Source: Variovorax sp. KK3 (lineage in GTDB: Bacteria; Pseudomonadota; Gammaproteobacteria; Burkholderiales; Burkholderiaceae_C). From it: a DNA stretch of 64,000 bases. Below the pieces are notes generated by a model. It searched no databases, was not told where the DNA came from, and worked only from the letters and a program-made list of their open reading frames with translations. The translations under genes and the position numbers were made by a program. Below are positions 38,797 to 50,475 of this stretch, piece after piece (position 1 is the first letter of the stretch; the number at the start of each line of letters is the position of its first letter). The DNA is taken from positions 1 through 64,000 of the forward strand of contig NZ_LYVO01000023.1 in the NCBI RefSeq assembly GCF_001984055.1, written 5' to 3'.

Positions 38797-39558
38797 ATGA
38801 CCCACGATTTCAAAGGCAAGGCCGTGCTGGTCACCGGCGCCGGCGGCGGCATCGGCCGGGCCACGGCACTGGCCTTCGCAGCCGCCGGCGCGCGACTCAT
38901 GCTGACCGACGTCGACACGGCCGCGGGCGAAGAAACGGCCGCCCTGGTGCGCGCGCAGCACGGCGAAGCGAGCTTCCTGCGCGTCGACGTCACCCGCGAG
39001 ACCGATGTCGCCGCCATGGTCGCGGCCACGGTCGCGGCCTACGGCCGGGTCGATTGCGCCTTCAACAACGCCGGCATCGAGATCGAGACCACACGCATCA
39101 CCGAATGCGACGAGTCGGTGTTCGACCGCATCATGGCGGTCAACGTCAAGGGCCTGTGGCTGTGCCTCAAGCACGAGCTCAAGCAGATGGAAGCGCAAGG
39201 CGGCGGCGCGATCGTCAACACCGCATCGGTCGCCGGCCTCAAGGGCGCGCCGCGGCTGGCGACCTATTCCGCCTCGAAGCACGCGGTGGTCGGGCTCACG
39301 CGATCGACCGCAGCCGAATTCGCCAAACAGAACATCCGCATCAACGCCGTGTGCCCGGGCATGATCCGCACGCCGATGTCCGAACGCTGGGCCAGCATGG
39401 ACCCCGCCATGCCGGCCCGCATGGCGGCCATGCACCCGGTCGGGCGCATCGGCGAGCCGCACGAAGTGGCGGCGGTGGTGCTGTGGCTGTGCTCGGCGGA
39501 CGCGTCGTTCGTGACCGGCGTCGCGCACGCGGTGGATGGCGGCTTCACCGCGATCTAG
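38797..39558 (+). CDS. SDR family NAD(P)-dependent oxidoreductase
   Basis: A 253-residue classical short-chain dehydrogenase. It has the cofactor loop GAGGGIGRA (about residues 13-21), NNAG (about 89-92), the catalytic Ser in VNTASVAGLKG, and YSASK with catalytic Tyr and Lys. The C-terminal VTGVAHAVDGGF is also typical. Asp in LTDVDTA after the second strand favours NAD(H). Substrate unknown. The chosen ATG (MTHDFKGKAVLV) follows GGAAGCGAG. Divergent from the cyclase gene. Confidence 0.9.
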   Translation: MTHDFKGKAVLVTGAGGGIGRATALAFAAAGARLMLTDVDTAAGEETAALVRAQHGEASFLRVDVTRETDVAAMVAATVAAYGRVDCAFNNAGIEIETTRITECDESVFDRIMAVNVKGLWLCLKHELKQMEAQGGGAIVNTASVAGLKGAPRLATYSASKHAVVGLTRSTAAEFAKQNIRINAVCPGMIRTPMSERWASMDPAMPARMAAMHPVGRIGEPHEVAAVVLWLCSADASFVTGVAHAVDGGFTAI

Positions 39559-39579
39559 GACGCTCGGCAGAACGCCGGC

Positions 39580-40353
39580 TCAGAACCGCTCGTCCGCCCC
39601 CAGGTAGCGCCACTGCCCCACCGGCAATCGCCCCAGCATCACCCGCCCGATGCGGATGCGCTTGAGCCCCACCACCTGCAGGCCCACCAGTTCGCACATG
39701 CGGCGGATCTGCCGCTTCTTGCCTTCGGTCAGCACGAAGCGCAACTGCTCCGGGTTCTGCCAGTCGACATGCGCCGGCTTGAGCGCCTGGCCGTCCAGGC
39801 TCAGGCCGTGCCGCAGGCGCTGCAGCTGCTCGCGCGGGAAAGAGGCCTGCGGGTTCTGCGCGACGGGCCCGTAGCTCACGCGCACCAGGTATTCCTTTTC
39901 CATCTCCGAGTCTTCGCCGATCAGCTGGCGCGCCACGCGGCCGTCCTGGGTCAGCACCAGCAGGCCCACGGAATCGATGTCCAGCCGTCCGGCCGGTGCC
40001 AGGCCGCGCAGCTGCTGCGGGGCGAAGCGGTGGCGGCTCGGGTCGTCGCGCCAGTGACTGCGCGCATTCACCAGCACCACCGCCGGCTCGTGGCCGTCTT
40101 CGGCCTGGCCGCTCACGTAGCCGACCGGCTTGTGCAGCAGGATGGTCACCTGCTGCTGCTGGTGCTCCTGCGCACGGCGCTCGACCTCGATGCGATCGGC
40201 GGGCACCACCTTCACGCCCATCTCCGCCACCCGGCCGTTGACCTTGACCCAGCCGTGCGCGATCCATTCGTCGGCCTCGCGGCGCGAGCACAGGCCGAGT
40301 TCGGCCATGCGCTTGTTGAGTCGGGTCGGTTCGGCGGGAGTGTCGGGTGGCAT
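39580..40353 (-). CDS. RsuA/RluF-family rRNA pseudouridine synthase
   Basis: About 257 residues. The N-terminal S4 RNA-binding domain (RLNKRMAELGLCSRREADEW) precedes the RsuA-type catalytic domain with AGRLDIDSVGLLVLTQDG containing the catalytic Asp, and KKRQIRRMCELVGLQVVGLK. This resembles RluF, which modifies U2604 of 23S rRNA. A start at 40383 (MARPSPPLRA) is also possible; neither has a clear ribosome-binding site. Followed on the same strand by nothing related. Confidence 0.85.
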   Translation of the reverse strand: MPPDTPAEPTRLNKRMAELGLCSRREADEWIAHGWVKVNGRVAEMGVKVVPADRIEVERRAQEHQQQQVTILLHKPVGYVSGQAEDGHEPAVVLVNARSHWRDDPSRHRFAPQQLRGLAPAGRLDIDSVGLLVLTQDGRVARQLIGEDSEMEKEYLVRVSYGPVAQNPQASFPREQLQRLRHGLSLDGQALKPAHVDWQNPEQLRFVLTEGKKRQIRRMCELVGLQVVGLKRIRIGRVMLGRLPVGQWRYLGADERF

Positions 40354-40408
40354 GGCGCGGAGCGGCGGCGAAGGGCGCGCCATTGTCAGTGATTCGGCCG
40401 GCGGGAGC

Positions 40409-41101
40409 TCAAGGCACGAGGCGATAGCCCACCGCCGTCTCGGTCAGCAGATGCCGCGGCTGCGCCGGGTCGGCCTCCAGCTTCTGGCGCAGGTGGCCCA
40501 TGTAGATGCGCAGGTAGTGGCTCTGCCCGGCATGGGCCGGCCCCCACACTTCGCGCAGCAGCTGGCGCTGCGTGAGCACGCGCCCCGCGTTGGCCGCCAG
40601 CACCGACAGCAGGCGGTATTCGGTGGGCGTGAGGTGCACCTCGGCACCGGCGCGCCGCACCAGGCGCGCGCTGCGATCGATCTCGACCTCGCCGAAGCGG
40701 AACACGGCATCGGGCTCCTCGCTGCCGCTGGCGGCGCGCGGGCGGCGCAGGTTGGCACGCACGCGGGCCAGCAGCTCGCCGGTGCCGAAGGGCTTCGTCA
40801 GGTAGTCGTCGGCGCCGGCGTCGAGGGCCTCGATCTTGTCGGCCTCGTCGATGCGGGCCGACAACACGATGATCGGCACGCCCGACCAGCCGCGGACGTC
40901 GCGGATCAAGGTGATGCCGTCGCCGTCGGGCAGGCCCAGGTCGAGCACCAGCAGGTCGGGCTGGCGCGTGCCGGCTGCGGCCAGGCCCTCGCGCAGCGTG
41001 CTGGCCTCGTGCACCTGCCAGCCCTCGGCCTCCAGCGCGCCGCGCACGAAGCGGCGGATCTGGGGCTCGTCCTCGATGACGACGGCAGTGGGTGCGGGCA
41101 T
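40409..41101 (-). CDS. kdpE: Response regulator of the K+ transport operon
   Basis: A 230-residue OmpR-type regulator. Receiver domain with VIEDEPQIRRFVRGALE, phospho-acceptor Asp54 (LVLDLGLPDGDGI) and KPFGTGELLARVR. The winged helix ends HYLRIYMGHLRQKLE, a KdpE signature. It is phosphorylated by KdpD at low K+ or high osmolarity and activates kdp transcription. It follows kdpD by 21 nt. Candidate target repeats lie upstream of the operon at 48876-48925. Confidence 0.95.
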   Translation of the reverse strand: MPAPTAVVIEDEPQIRRFVRGALEAEGWQVHEASTLREGLAAAGTRQPDLLVLDLGLPDGDGITLIRDVRGWSGVPIIVLSARIDEADKIEALDAGADDYLTKPFGTGELLARVRANLRRPRAASGSEEPDAVFRFGEVEIDRSARLVRRAGAEVHLTPTEYRLLSVLAANAGRVLTQRQLLREVWGPAHAGQSHYLRIYMGHLRQKLEADPAQPRHLLTETAVGYRLVP

Positions 41102-41122
41102 GGTGGAAACGCGAACGGTGGG

Positions 41123-43879
41123 TCAGTCGTCGATGGGCGCGGCCGGCACGGGCGGTGGCTCCCGGCGCGGCAGCGTGACGGTGAATTCTGCCCCGCCGCC
41201 CACCGCATCGGCAGCGCCGATCTCACCGCCATGCGCGCTCACCACCGCCTTGCAGATCGCCAGCCCCAGGCCCACGCCCGGCGTCGCGGATTCGGCCTGC
41301 CCGCGCGTGAACTTGTCGAACAGTGTCTGCTCGCGGCCCTTCAGGGCCGGCGGCAAGCCCGGCCCATGGTCGCGCACCGCGATCACCAGAGAACGCTCGG
41401 TGGCGCGGGCGGCCACCACGACCGGCGCCGCGCCGTACTTGCCGGCGTTCTCCAGCAGGTTGACGAGCACGCGCTCGATCAGCACCGCATCGAATTCGAC
41501 CAGGGGCAGGTCGGCCGGCAGGTCGGTCCGCACCGCCATGCTGCCGAGCCCCGGGCGCGCCGCGCGGATGGCTGCGCCCACCACCTCTTCAACCGACTGC
41601 CAGTCGCGCCGCAGGTTGACGCTGCCGCCGGCGATGCCGCTTTCGAGCCGGGCCATGTCGAGCAGGTTGTTCACCAGCGCATGCAGCTGATGCGCCTGCG
41701 CCACGATGGCGCGCGCGACGGCGGGCGCAGCCTCGGCCGAGCCGCCGGCCGGCGCCGGCGACTGCAGCGATTCGGCCAGCGCGATCAGCGCGGTGAGCGG
41801 CGTGCGCACGTCGTGCGAAATGGCACCCAGCAGCGCATTGCGCAGCCGCTCCGATTCCATCTCGACCACCGCCTGCTGCGCCACGTCCACGTAGTGCACG
41901 CGCTCGAGCGCGATGGCGATCTGCCGCGCCAGCGTGTCGAGCTGCTGCGCCTGTTCGGGAATGAGCAGCCAGCGCGGCTGGGCCGGCACCAGCGCCAGCA
42001 CGCCGCGCACCCGCATCGGCGCCTTCAGCGGCACGTAATGCCAGGGCTGCGCGGCCAGCGTGGCGGTGGCCAGGCCGGCGGGCTGGCCCTGGCGAAAGCT
42101 CCAATCGGCCACGCTGGGGTCGAAGCCCTGGGGCGGCTCGGTGGGCATGACCAGGCGATCGCCCGCATCGGCCACCAGCACCAGCGCGCGGCCGCCGAAG
42201 TGGCCTTGCACCGCCGCCGCGCCCAGCGCGACGACCTGCGAAGCCTCGAGCGCGGCCGACAGCTCGCGGGTCAGTTCGAAGAGCGACTGCGCCCGCCGCT
42301 CCCGGCTGGCCGACACGCCGGCCGCGAAGCGCAGGCCCGCGGTGAGTTGACCCACCAGCAGGCCCACGCCCAGCATCACACCGAAGGTCAGCAGGTACTG
42401 CACGTCGCTCACCGCGAACGAGAACTGCGGCGAGACGAAGAAGTAGTCGAAGGCCGCGACGTAGAGCACCGCCGCCAGCGCGGCCGGGCCGCGGCCGAAG
42501 CGCATCGCGACGCCGACCACGCCCAGCAGGTACAGCATCACGATGTTGGCCAGCTCCAGCACGCCCGCCAGCGGCGTGGCCAGCAGCGTGATCGCCACAC
42601 CGATGGCGGCCGCCCAGGCATAGCCGTGCCAATGCGCCTGCGGGCGGTCGCCGTCTTCCACCTCGGCATCGCCCGGTCGGCCCGGGCGCGCGTGGGCGAT
42701 GCGGCGCGAGCTCTGCGCATGCGCCGCCTCGACGATGTCGACGCCGGGCGCGGCGTGCGCCAGTTCGCGCGCGAAAGCGTGCCGCGGCCACCACCGGGGC
42801 CAGCCGTCCGCCGGCACGGCGCGCCCCACGACGAGCATCGCGCAATTGAGCCGCTGCGCCTGCTCGGCCAGTGCCTCGGCCACGTCTTCGCCGGTGAGCA
42901 CCGCGGTTTCGGCGCCCAGGCTTTCAGCCAGCTGCAGCACGGCCAGGATGCGGTCGCGCTGCGGTGCGTCGAGCCGCTGCAGCCGCGGCGTTTCGACGTA
43001 GGCCGCATGCCAGCGCACGTTGAGCTGCCCGGCCAGCCGCGCAGCCGTGCGCACGGTCTGACCAGCGGCCTCGGACGGACCCACGCAAGCCAGGATCGCG
43101 CCCGAGGTGTTCCAGGCCGGCGGCGCCGTCTCGCCCACGCGCCCCGACTGCTCGATGCGCCAGCCGCGCACGTCGTCTTCCACGTGCTCGGCGGTGCGGC
43201 GCAGCGCGATCTCGCGCAGCGCGATCAGGTTGCCCTTGCGAAAGAAGTTCTGCGCCGCGCGCTCGGCCTGCTGCGGCAGGTAGACCTTTCCGGCGGCCAG
43301 GCGCGCCGTCAGTTCGTCGGGCGTGACGTCGACCAGCACCACCTCGTCGGCCTCGTCGAGCACGGTGTCGGGCACCGTCTCGTGCACGCGCACGCCGGTG
43401 ATGGCACCGACGGTGCCGTTGAGGCTTTCGAGGTGCTGCACGTTGAGGGCCGACCAGACGTCGATGCCGGCGGCCTGCAGTTCCTCCACGTCCTGCCAGC
43501 GCTTGGCGTGGCGCGATCCGGGCGCATTGGAGTGCGCGAGTTCATCGACCAGGATCACGGCAGGGCGGCGTGCCAGCGCGGCATCGAGGTCGAACTCAAG
43601 CAGCGTGTGGCCGCGGTAGGCCACCTGCCGCAAGGGCAGGCTTTCCAGTCCGGCCAGCAGCGCGGCGGTTTCGCTGCGGCCGTGGGTTTCGACCACGCCG
43701 ATCGCCACGTCGCGGCCCGATGCGCGTTCGCGCTGCGCGGCGCTGAGCATGGCCCAGGTCTTGCCCACGCCGGCGCTGGCACCGAAGTAGATGCGCAGCT
43801 TGCCGCGCCGCTCGCGCGCCTCGCCGGCGCGCAGCTCGGCCAGCAGCTCGTCGGGGTCGGGTCGGGCGGCGTCGTTCAT
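41123..43879 (-). CDS. kdpD: K+-responsive sensor histidine kinase
   Basis: A 918-residue KdpD. The N-terminal cytoplasmic KdpD domain has Walker A GASAGVGKT (residues 33-41) and the EELQAAGIDVW block, then a USP-like domain. Four transmembrane helices lie around residues 410-510 (LLATPLAGVLELANIVMLYL and beyond), followed by a GAF-like region and the kinase core with H-box GAISHDVRTPLTAL near residue 687 and G-box GVGLGLAICKAV. The ATG at 43879 is chosen over a TTG four codons upstream. Partner of KdpE. Confidence 0.95.
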   Translation of the reverse strand: MNDAARPDPDELLAELRAGEARERRGKLRIYFGASAGVGKTWAMLSAAQRERASGRDVAIGVVETHGRSETAALLAGLESLPLRQVAYRGHTLLEFDLDAALARRPAVILVDELAHSNAPGSRHAKRWQDVEELQAAGIDVWSALNVQHLESLNGTVGAITGVRVHETVPDTVLDEADEVVLVDVTPDELTARLAAGKVYLPQQAERAAQNFFRKGNLIALREIALRRTAEHVEDDVRGWRIEQSGRVGETAPPAWNTSGAILACVGPSEAAGQTVRTAARLAGQLNVRWHAAYVETPRLQRLDAPQRDRILAVLQLAESLGAETAVLTGEDVAEALAEQAQRLNCAMLVVGRAVPADGWPRWWPRHAFARELAHAAPGVDIVEAAHAQSSRRIAHARPGRPGDAEVEDGDRPQAHWHGYAWAAAIGVAITLLATPLAGVLELANIVMLYLLGVVGVAMRFGRGPAALAAVLYVAAFDYFFVSPQFSFAVSDVQYLLTFGVMLGVGLLVGQLTAGLRFAAGVSASRERRAQSLFELTRELSAALEASQVVALGAAAVQGHFGGRALVLVADAGDRLVMPTEPPQGFDPSVADWSFRQGQPAGLATATLAAQPWHYVPLKAPMRVRGVLALVPAQPRWLLIPEQAQQLDTLARQIAIALERVHYVDVAQQAVVEMESERLRNALLGAISHDVRTPLTALIALAESLQSPAPAGGSAEAAPAVARAIVAQAHQLHALVNNLLDMARLESGIAGGSVNLRRDWQSVEEVVGAAIRAARPGLGSMAVRTDLPADLPLVEFDAVLIERVLVNLLENAGKYGAAPVVVAARATERSLVIAVRDHGPGLPPALKGREQTLFDKFTRGQAESATPGVGLGLAICKAVVSAHGGEIGAADAVGGGAEFTVTLPRREPPPVPAAPIDD

Positions 43880-43897
43880 GGGCACGGGCAAGGCAGG

Positions 43898-44035
43898 TTA
43901 TCGCATCGACCCGTCCCCGCGTCGACGGCGCCGCGTCTGCCGGCGCACCACGCGCGAGACCATGAGCCAGGCGAAGCACAGCGGCACCAGGAAGGCCGCG
44001 AGCGCGCACAGCGCATGAAGCCATGCCTCGTTCAC
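43898..44035 (-). CDS. Small single-span membrane protein between kdpC and kdpD
   Basis: A 45-residue open frame starting at GTG, 7 nt after the kdpC stop and preceded by GGTGAG within the end of kdpC. It begins MNEAWLHALCALAAFLVPLC, continues FAWLMV, giving one hydrophobic helix of about 22 residues, then a very basic tail (SRVVRRQTRRRRRGDGSMR). The positive-inside rule predicts a cytoplasmic C-terminus. It ends 18 nt before kdpD. Standard kdp operons do not have a gene here. Coupled position and membrane topology support a real gene that may modulate KdpFABC or KdpD. Confidence 0.55.
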   Translation of the reverse strand: MNEAWLHALCALAAFLVPLCFAWLMVSRVVRRQTRRRRRGDGSMR

Positions 44036-44042
44036 GGCGCGC

Positions 44043-44618
44043 TCACCGGGCCGCGGCGTCCAGCGCCATGTTGAGCGCGAGCACGTTCACCCGCGCTTCG
44101 CCGAGCAGGCCCAGCCACGGGCCTTCGGTGTGGTCTTCGATGAGCAACTCGACGCGGTCGAGCGACAGGCCGCGCACGCGCGCGACGCGCGCCGCCTGGT
44201 ACTGCGCCGCGGCCGGGCTGATGTGCGGGTCGAGGCCGCTGGCCGACGCCGTGACCAGGTCGACCGGCACGGGCTGCGCGTTGGCGGGGTCGGCTGCGCG
44301 CAGCGCCTCGACCCGGCCTTTCACCGCATCGACGAGCGCCGGGTTCAGCGGACCCTGGTTGGAACCGACCGACGCGCCGCCGTTGTACGGCATCGGCGCG
44401 GTGGCCGACGGGCGGCCCCAGAAGTGCCCGGGGTCGCTGAAGTTCTGGCCGATCAGCGCCGAGCCGACCGGCTTGCCGCCGCGCAGCACCAGGCTGCCCT
44501 CGGCCTGCGCCGGGAACAGCGCCTGCGCGGCGCCGGTCACGGCCAGCGGATAGAGAAGCCCGGTCAGCGCGCTGAGCAGCACGAAGAGCACGAGGGCGGG
44601 ACGAAGCGTCTTGAACAT
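44043..44618 (-). CDS. kdpC: K+-transporting ATPase subunit C
   Basis: A 191-residue KdpC: single N-terminal transmembrane helix ([20 protein letters not shown]) and periplasmic domain with [17 protein letters not shown] and [20 protein letters not shown], both family signatures. It stabilises KdpFABC assembly and may raise ATP affinity. Located 12 nt after kdpB. Confidence 0.95.
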   Translation of the reverse strand: MFKTLRPALVLFVLLSALTGLLYPLAVTGAAQALFPAQAEGSLVLRGGKPVGSALIGQNFSDPGHFWGRPSATAPMPYNGGASVGSNQGPLNPALVDAVKGRVEALRAADPANAQPVPVDLVTASASGLDPHISPAAAQYQAARVARVRGLSLDRVELLIEDHTEGPWLGLLGEARVNVLALNMALDAAAR

Positions 44619-44630
44619 GACAGGCTTTCT

Positions 44631-46799
<2,169 letters not shown>

Positions 46800-46810
46800 G
46801 GCCTTGGGCC

Positions 46811-48613
46811 TCACTTCCAGAGCATCAGGTGCTCGACGACGGGGCCCAGGGCCAGCGCCGGCACGTAGTTGAGCAAGCCGACCAGCAGCACGGTGCCGAT
46901 CAGCAGCACCACGAACAGCGGGCCGTGCGTGGGCAGGGTGCCGGGCGTGACCGGCAGGCGCTTCTTGGCGGCCAGCGAACCCGCGATGGCGAGCACCGGC
47001 ACGATCACGCCGAAGCGGCCGATCCACATCGCCACGCCGAGCAGGGCGTTGTAGAAGGGCGTGTTGGCCGACAGGCCCGCGAAGGCGCTGCCGTTGTTGT
47101 TGCCGGCCGAGGTCAGCGCGTACAGGATTTCGGAGAAGCCGTGCGCGCCCGGGTTGGCGATGCCGGCGCGGCCGGCGCCGGTGGCCACCGCCAGCGCGGT
47201 GCCGGCCAGCACGACGATGGGCGTCACCAGGATCGCGATCGAGGTGAGCTTCATCTCGCGGATCTCGATCTTCTTGCCCAGGTACTCGGGCGTGCGTCCG
47301 ATCATGAGCCCGGCGATGAACACCGCCAGCACCGCGAACACCAGCATGCCGTAGAGCCCGGTGCCGACGCCGCCGAACACCACCTCGCCCAGTTGCATGA
47401 GCACCAGCGGCACCATGCCGCCCAGCGGCGTGAAGGAGTCGTGCATGGCATTGACCGCGCCGCACGACGCGGCGGTGGTGACGGCCGCGAACAGCGCGGA
47501 AGCGCCGATGCCGAAGCGCGTTTCCTTGCCTTCCATGTTGCCGCCCGCCTGCATGGCGCTCGCAGCCTGGTCCACGCCCAAGGGCGGCAGCAAGGGGTTG
47601 CCGGCCTGCTCGGCCGGCGTGACGGCGACCACCGCGAGCACGAACATCACCGTCATCGCGGCCAGGATCGCGATGCCCTGGCGCCGGTCGCCCACCACCC
47701 GGCCGAAGGCGAAGCACAGCGCGGCCGGGATCAGGAAGATGGCGAGCATCTGCACGAAGTTGGCGAGCGCCGTGGGGTTCTCGTACGGGTGCGCCGAGTT
47801 GGCGTTGAAGAAGCCGCCGCCGTTGGTGCCCAGCATCTTGATCGCCTCCTGCGAGGCGACCGGGCCCATGGCCAGGGTCTGCGTGGTGGTGCGTGCGTCT
47901 TCCGTCAGCGCGTTGCCGGCGGCGTCTTTCAGGGGCTGGCCCTGCGCGTCGAGCTTCGGGTTCTGGTAGGCCGTGGCTTCGATGGTGTTCACCGTCTTGT
48001 AGGTGTCGAAGTTCTGGATCACGCCCTGCCCCACCAGCAACAGCGCGATCACGAAGGACAGCGGCACCAGCAGCCAGGCCGTGATGCGCGTGACGTCCAC
48101 CCAGAAGTTGCCGACCAGTCCGCGGCCGTCGCCGTGGCGCGATGCGAAGCCACGCGCCAGTGCGAAAGCGACCGCGATGCCGGTGGCGGCCGAGAGAAAG
48201 TTCTGCACCGACAGGCCGAGCATCTGCGTGAGGTAGCTCATCGTCGTCTCGCCCGCGTAGCCCTGCCAGTTGGTGTTGGCGACGAAGCTCACCGCGGTGT
48301 TGAAGGCCGAGTCGGGCGACACAGCCGCCATGCCGGCGGGGTTGAGCGGCAACAGGTGCTGCAACCGCTGCAGGCCGTAGACGACCAGCGCACCGATCGC
48401 ATTGAAGGCCAGCAGCGCGAGCGCGTAGCTGCGCCAGTGCATCGAGCGTTCTTCCTCGACGCCGGCCAACCGGTAGAGGGGCCGCTCGGCGCGCTGCATC
48501 CAGCGCGGCAGGCGACCTTCGCACAGCGCAGCCAGCCACCGGCCCAGTGGCCATGCGAGCAGCAGCAGCGCCGCGAGAAAAAGACCCAGCAGGGTCCATG
48601 CCGAGGCGTTCAC
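46811..48613 (-). CDS. kdpA: K+-transporting ATPase subunit A (K+ channel-like)
   Basis: A 600-residue polytopic protein of the Trk/Ktr/KdpA channel superfamily, forming the K+ selectivity filter. Signatures: [49 protein letters not shown], and the fourth pore segment with [23 protein letters not shown] start, 1 nt after the kdpF stop, with GAGGAG inside the end of kdpF. Confidence 0.96.
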   Translation of the reverse strand: MNASAWTLLGLFLAALLLLAWPLGRWLAALCEGRLPRWMQRAERPLYRLAGVEEERSMHWRSYALALLAFNAIGALVVYGLQRLQHLLPLNPAGMAAVSPDSAFNTAVSFVANTNWQGYAGETTMSYLTQMLGLSVQNFLSAATGIAVAFALARGFASRHGDGRGLVGNFWVDVTRITAWLLVPLSFVIALLLVGQGVIQNFDTYKTVNTIEATAYQNPKLDAQGQPLKDAAGNALTEDARTTTQTLAMGPVASQEAIKMLGTNGGGFFNANSAHPYENPTALANFVQMLAIFLIPAALCFAFGRVVGDRRQGIAILAAMTVMFVLAVVAVTPAEQAGNPLLPPLGVDQAASAMQAGGNMEGKETRFGIGASALFAAVTTAASCGAVNAMHDSFTPLGGMVPLVLMQLGEVVFGGVGTGLYGMLVFAVLAVFIAGLMIGRTPEYLGKKIEIREMKLTSIAILVTPIVVLAGTALAVATGAGRAGIANPGAHGFSEILYALTSAGNNNGSAFAGLSANTPFYNALLGVAMWIGRFGVIVPVLAIAGSLAAKKRLPVTPGTLPTHGPLFVVLLIGTVLLVGLLNYVPALALGPVVEHLMLWK

Positions 48614-48614
48614 G

Positions 48615-48713
48615 TCAGAACTCCTCGGCGCAGATCAGCGCGAACACGAGGTACGCGAACAGGATCACCGCCAGCAAGCCGGCGAATCCATAGAGCACGT
48701 CGAGGCCGATCAC
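48615..48713 (-). CDS. kdpF: K+-transporting ATPase subunit F
   Basis: A 32-residue single-span peptide: GTG start, then [20 protein letters not shown] and [11 protein letters not shown]. KdpF stabilises the KdpABC complex. The start GTGA overlaps the stop of the preceding small gene by 4 bp, and GGAGAAG lies just upstream. It is directly followed by kdpA. Confidence 0.9.
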   Translation of the reverse strand: MIGLDVLYGFAGLLAVILFAYLVFALICAEEF

Positions 48714-48826
48714 TTGGCTTCTCCGGTGCGTTCCTGCTTCGGTGCATCGAGCTTCGCGAGCCCGAACACCGTCTCGGCCATGACGACCCACAACGCCGCG
48801 ATGGCGGCGATCCATACGAAGTCCAT
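48710..48826 (-). CDS. Small membrane protein, first gene of the kdp operon
   Basis: A 38-residue protein starting MDFVWIAAIAALWVVMAETV, then [18 protein letters not shown]. One transmembrane helix with a polar C-terminal tail. ATG preceded by AGGAGAG. Its stop overlaps the kdpF start (GTGA), so it is the first gene of the operon and is co-translated with kdpF. Role unknown; similar tiny proteins precede kdpF in related bacteria, as far as recalled. Confidence 0.7.
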   Translation of the reverse strand: MDFVWIAAIAALWVVMAETVFGLAKLDAPKQERTGEAK

Positions 48827-48875
48827 CTTTCTCTCCTGCATGCAAGCCATGTGCGGACGAGTCTCGCGAGGCGCA

Positions 48876-48925
48876 CGTAAAGATGGGGAAGAGAGTCGGG
48901 GCGGAGCCGTAAAGAAAGCGTAAAT
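48876..48925 (-). promoter_or_regulatory. Candidate KdpE-binding region upstream of kdp
   Basis: On the minus strand TTTACG occurs three times: at 48924-48919, 48913-48908 (11 bp apart, one helical turn) and 48881-48876 (32 bp further, about three turns). The first two form ATTTACGCTTTCTTTACGG followed by a GC-rich stretch (CTCCGCCCCG), strikingly like the E. coli KdpE site, a T-rich stretch with TTTTACA then CCCGCCC. The site is about 80-100 bp before the first gene. The rest of the 300-nt gap to 49127 shows no gene. Confidence 0.6.
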
Positions 48926-49126
48926 GCGGCGCTCGCTCGCGCATCGAGGCCAGTGTGACCTGCGTCGAAAACTCGTCGCTTCCAACCGGTTCCATCCGTG
49001 CCGTGCATTTGCACACGGTCCACACGCCTTTGTGGCGGGGTGCGCGGCGCTTTGTGAATTCCTCGCTTTTCGTTCGTTCTGGGGCTGCGTACAAACGGCG
49101 CAATCACTGCAACACGAGGAACAAGA

Positions 49127-49333
49127 ATGAGCAATGACGCTATCGCACTGGTCGTCGACGAGCCGATTGACGGCCACTTCTACTGGGTCCTGCAAAAGCA
49201 GGACGGCAACGACTGCCGCCCCATCGACGCCGCCGAAGGCCCGATGCCCACCTACGGCGCCGCCATGATGGCGGGCATCGCCGCGCTGCAGCGCCGGCAG
49301 GACGCGCGCAGCGGGCCGCCGACGGTGCATTGA
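49127..49333 (+). CDS. Small hypothetical protein
   Basis: A 68-residue protein (MSNDAIALVVDEPIDGHFYW...). A beta-alpha pattern with DGHFYWVLQKQDGNDCRPID and a C-terminal helix (YGAAMMAGIAALQRRQDA) is visible. No signal peptide. AGGAACAAG precedes the ATG. Divergent from the kdp operon, sharing the 300-bp regulatory gap. The pattern is like small proteins that are annotated only as hypothetical in related genomes. Function unknown. Confidence 0.65.
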   Translation: MSNDAIALVVDEPIDGHFYWVLQKQDGNDCRPIDAAEGPMPTYGAAMMAGIAALQRRQDARSGPPTVH

Positions 49334-49512
49334 GCCGGCCGGCCGTCTGCAACGGCCTCGCTTGCGTCCTGGGACGCGGAGTCCAGCCGGCCGCCTTCGC
49401 CCTTAGGCAGGCCGCCCATCGCGATTCGTGTAGGCTTTGCGCTCTCACATCCGGCACACTGCCGGCCGCATCCCGCAGCCTCCCGCTGCGCCCGAACCCA
49501 GAGAGACAACCC

Positions 49513-50475
49513 ATGATCCGCAAGCTGCTGACCGCCTCGGTCCTGGCACTGGCCGCCGTGGCCGTGCAGGCCCAGCCATATCCCGCCAAGCCCGTTCGTC
49601 TGATCGTGCCCTTCCCGCCCGGCGGCGGCACCGACATCCTGTCGCGGCTGGTCGCGACCAAGCTCACCGAGGTCAGCAAGTGGACCGTGGTGCCCGACAA
49701 CCGCGCGGGCGCGGGCGGCACCATCGGCATCGCCGAGGCGGCGCGCGCCACGCCCACCGGCTACGACATCGTGATGGGGCAGAAGGACAACATGGTCGTC
49801 GCGCCCTGGCTCTACAAGAACCTGAGCTACGAGCCCACCAAGGACCTGACGGCGATCGCCCACGTGGCCTACACGCCGGTGGTGATCGTCACGCGCACCG
49901 AATCGAAGTTCAAGACGCTGAAGGACGTGGTCGACGCCGCCCGCGCCGCGCCCGACACGGTGACCTACGGCTCGCCCGGCAACGGCACCACCATCCACCT
50001 GGCCGGCGAGATCTTCAACGGCGCCGCCAAGATCAAGATGCGCCACGTGCCGTACAAGGGCTCGAACCCGGCCATGATGGACGTGCTGGCCGGCAACGTC
50101 GACCTGATGGTGTCGTCGCTGCCCTCGGCCATGGGCCAGATCAAGTCGGGCAAGCTGCGCGCGCTGGCCGTGACCTCGGCCAAGCGCAGCAGCTCGCTGC
50201 CCGAGATCCCGACCGTGGCCGAGCTGGGCTACAAGGACTTCGACGTGAGCACGTGGTACGGCCTCTTCGCACCGGCCGGCACGCCCAAGGAAATCGTCAC
50301 GGCGGTGAACGCCGAAGTGAACAAGCTGCTGGCCACGCCCGAGATGAAGGCCGCGATCATCGCGCAGGGTGCCGAGCCGCAGAGCATGACGCCCGAGCAG
50401 TTCGGCACGCTGCTGAAGACCGACTACCTGAAGTGGAAGGACATCGTGAAGGCTTCGGGCGCCGTAATTGAGTAA
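49513..50475 (+). CDS. Bug-family tripartite tricarboxylate transporter substrate-binding protein
   Basis: A 320-residue periplasmic protein with a signal peptide (LAAVAVQA|QPYPAK). Bug signature PVRLIVPFPPGGGTDILSRL and NRAGAGGTIGIAEAARA are present. No transporter or enzyme genes are adjacent, so it is one of the orphan Bug proteins common in this family. Ligand unknown. The gene is followed directly by a dispersed repeat. Confidence 0.93.
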   Translation: MIRKLLTASVLALAAVAVQAQPYPAKPVRLIVPFPPGGGTDILSRLVATKLTEVSKWTVVPDNRAGAGGTIGIAEAARATPTGYDIVMGQKDNMVVAPWLYKNLSYEPTKDLTAIAHVAYTPVVIVTRTESKFKTLKDVVDAARAAPDTVTYGSPGNGTTIHLAGEIFNGAAKIKMRHVPYKGSNPAMMDVLAGNVDLMVSSLPSAMGQIKSGKLRALAVTSAKRSSSLPEIPTVAELGYKDFDVSTWYGLFAPAGTPKEIVTAVNAEVNKLLATPEMKAAIIAQGAEPQSMTPEQFGTLLKTDYLKWKDIVKASGAVIE

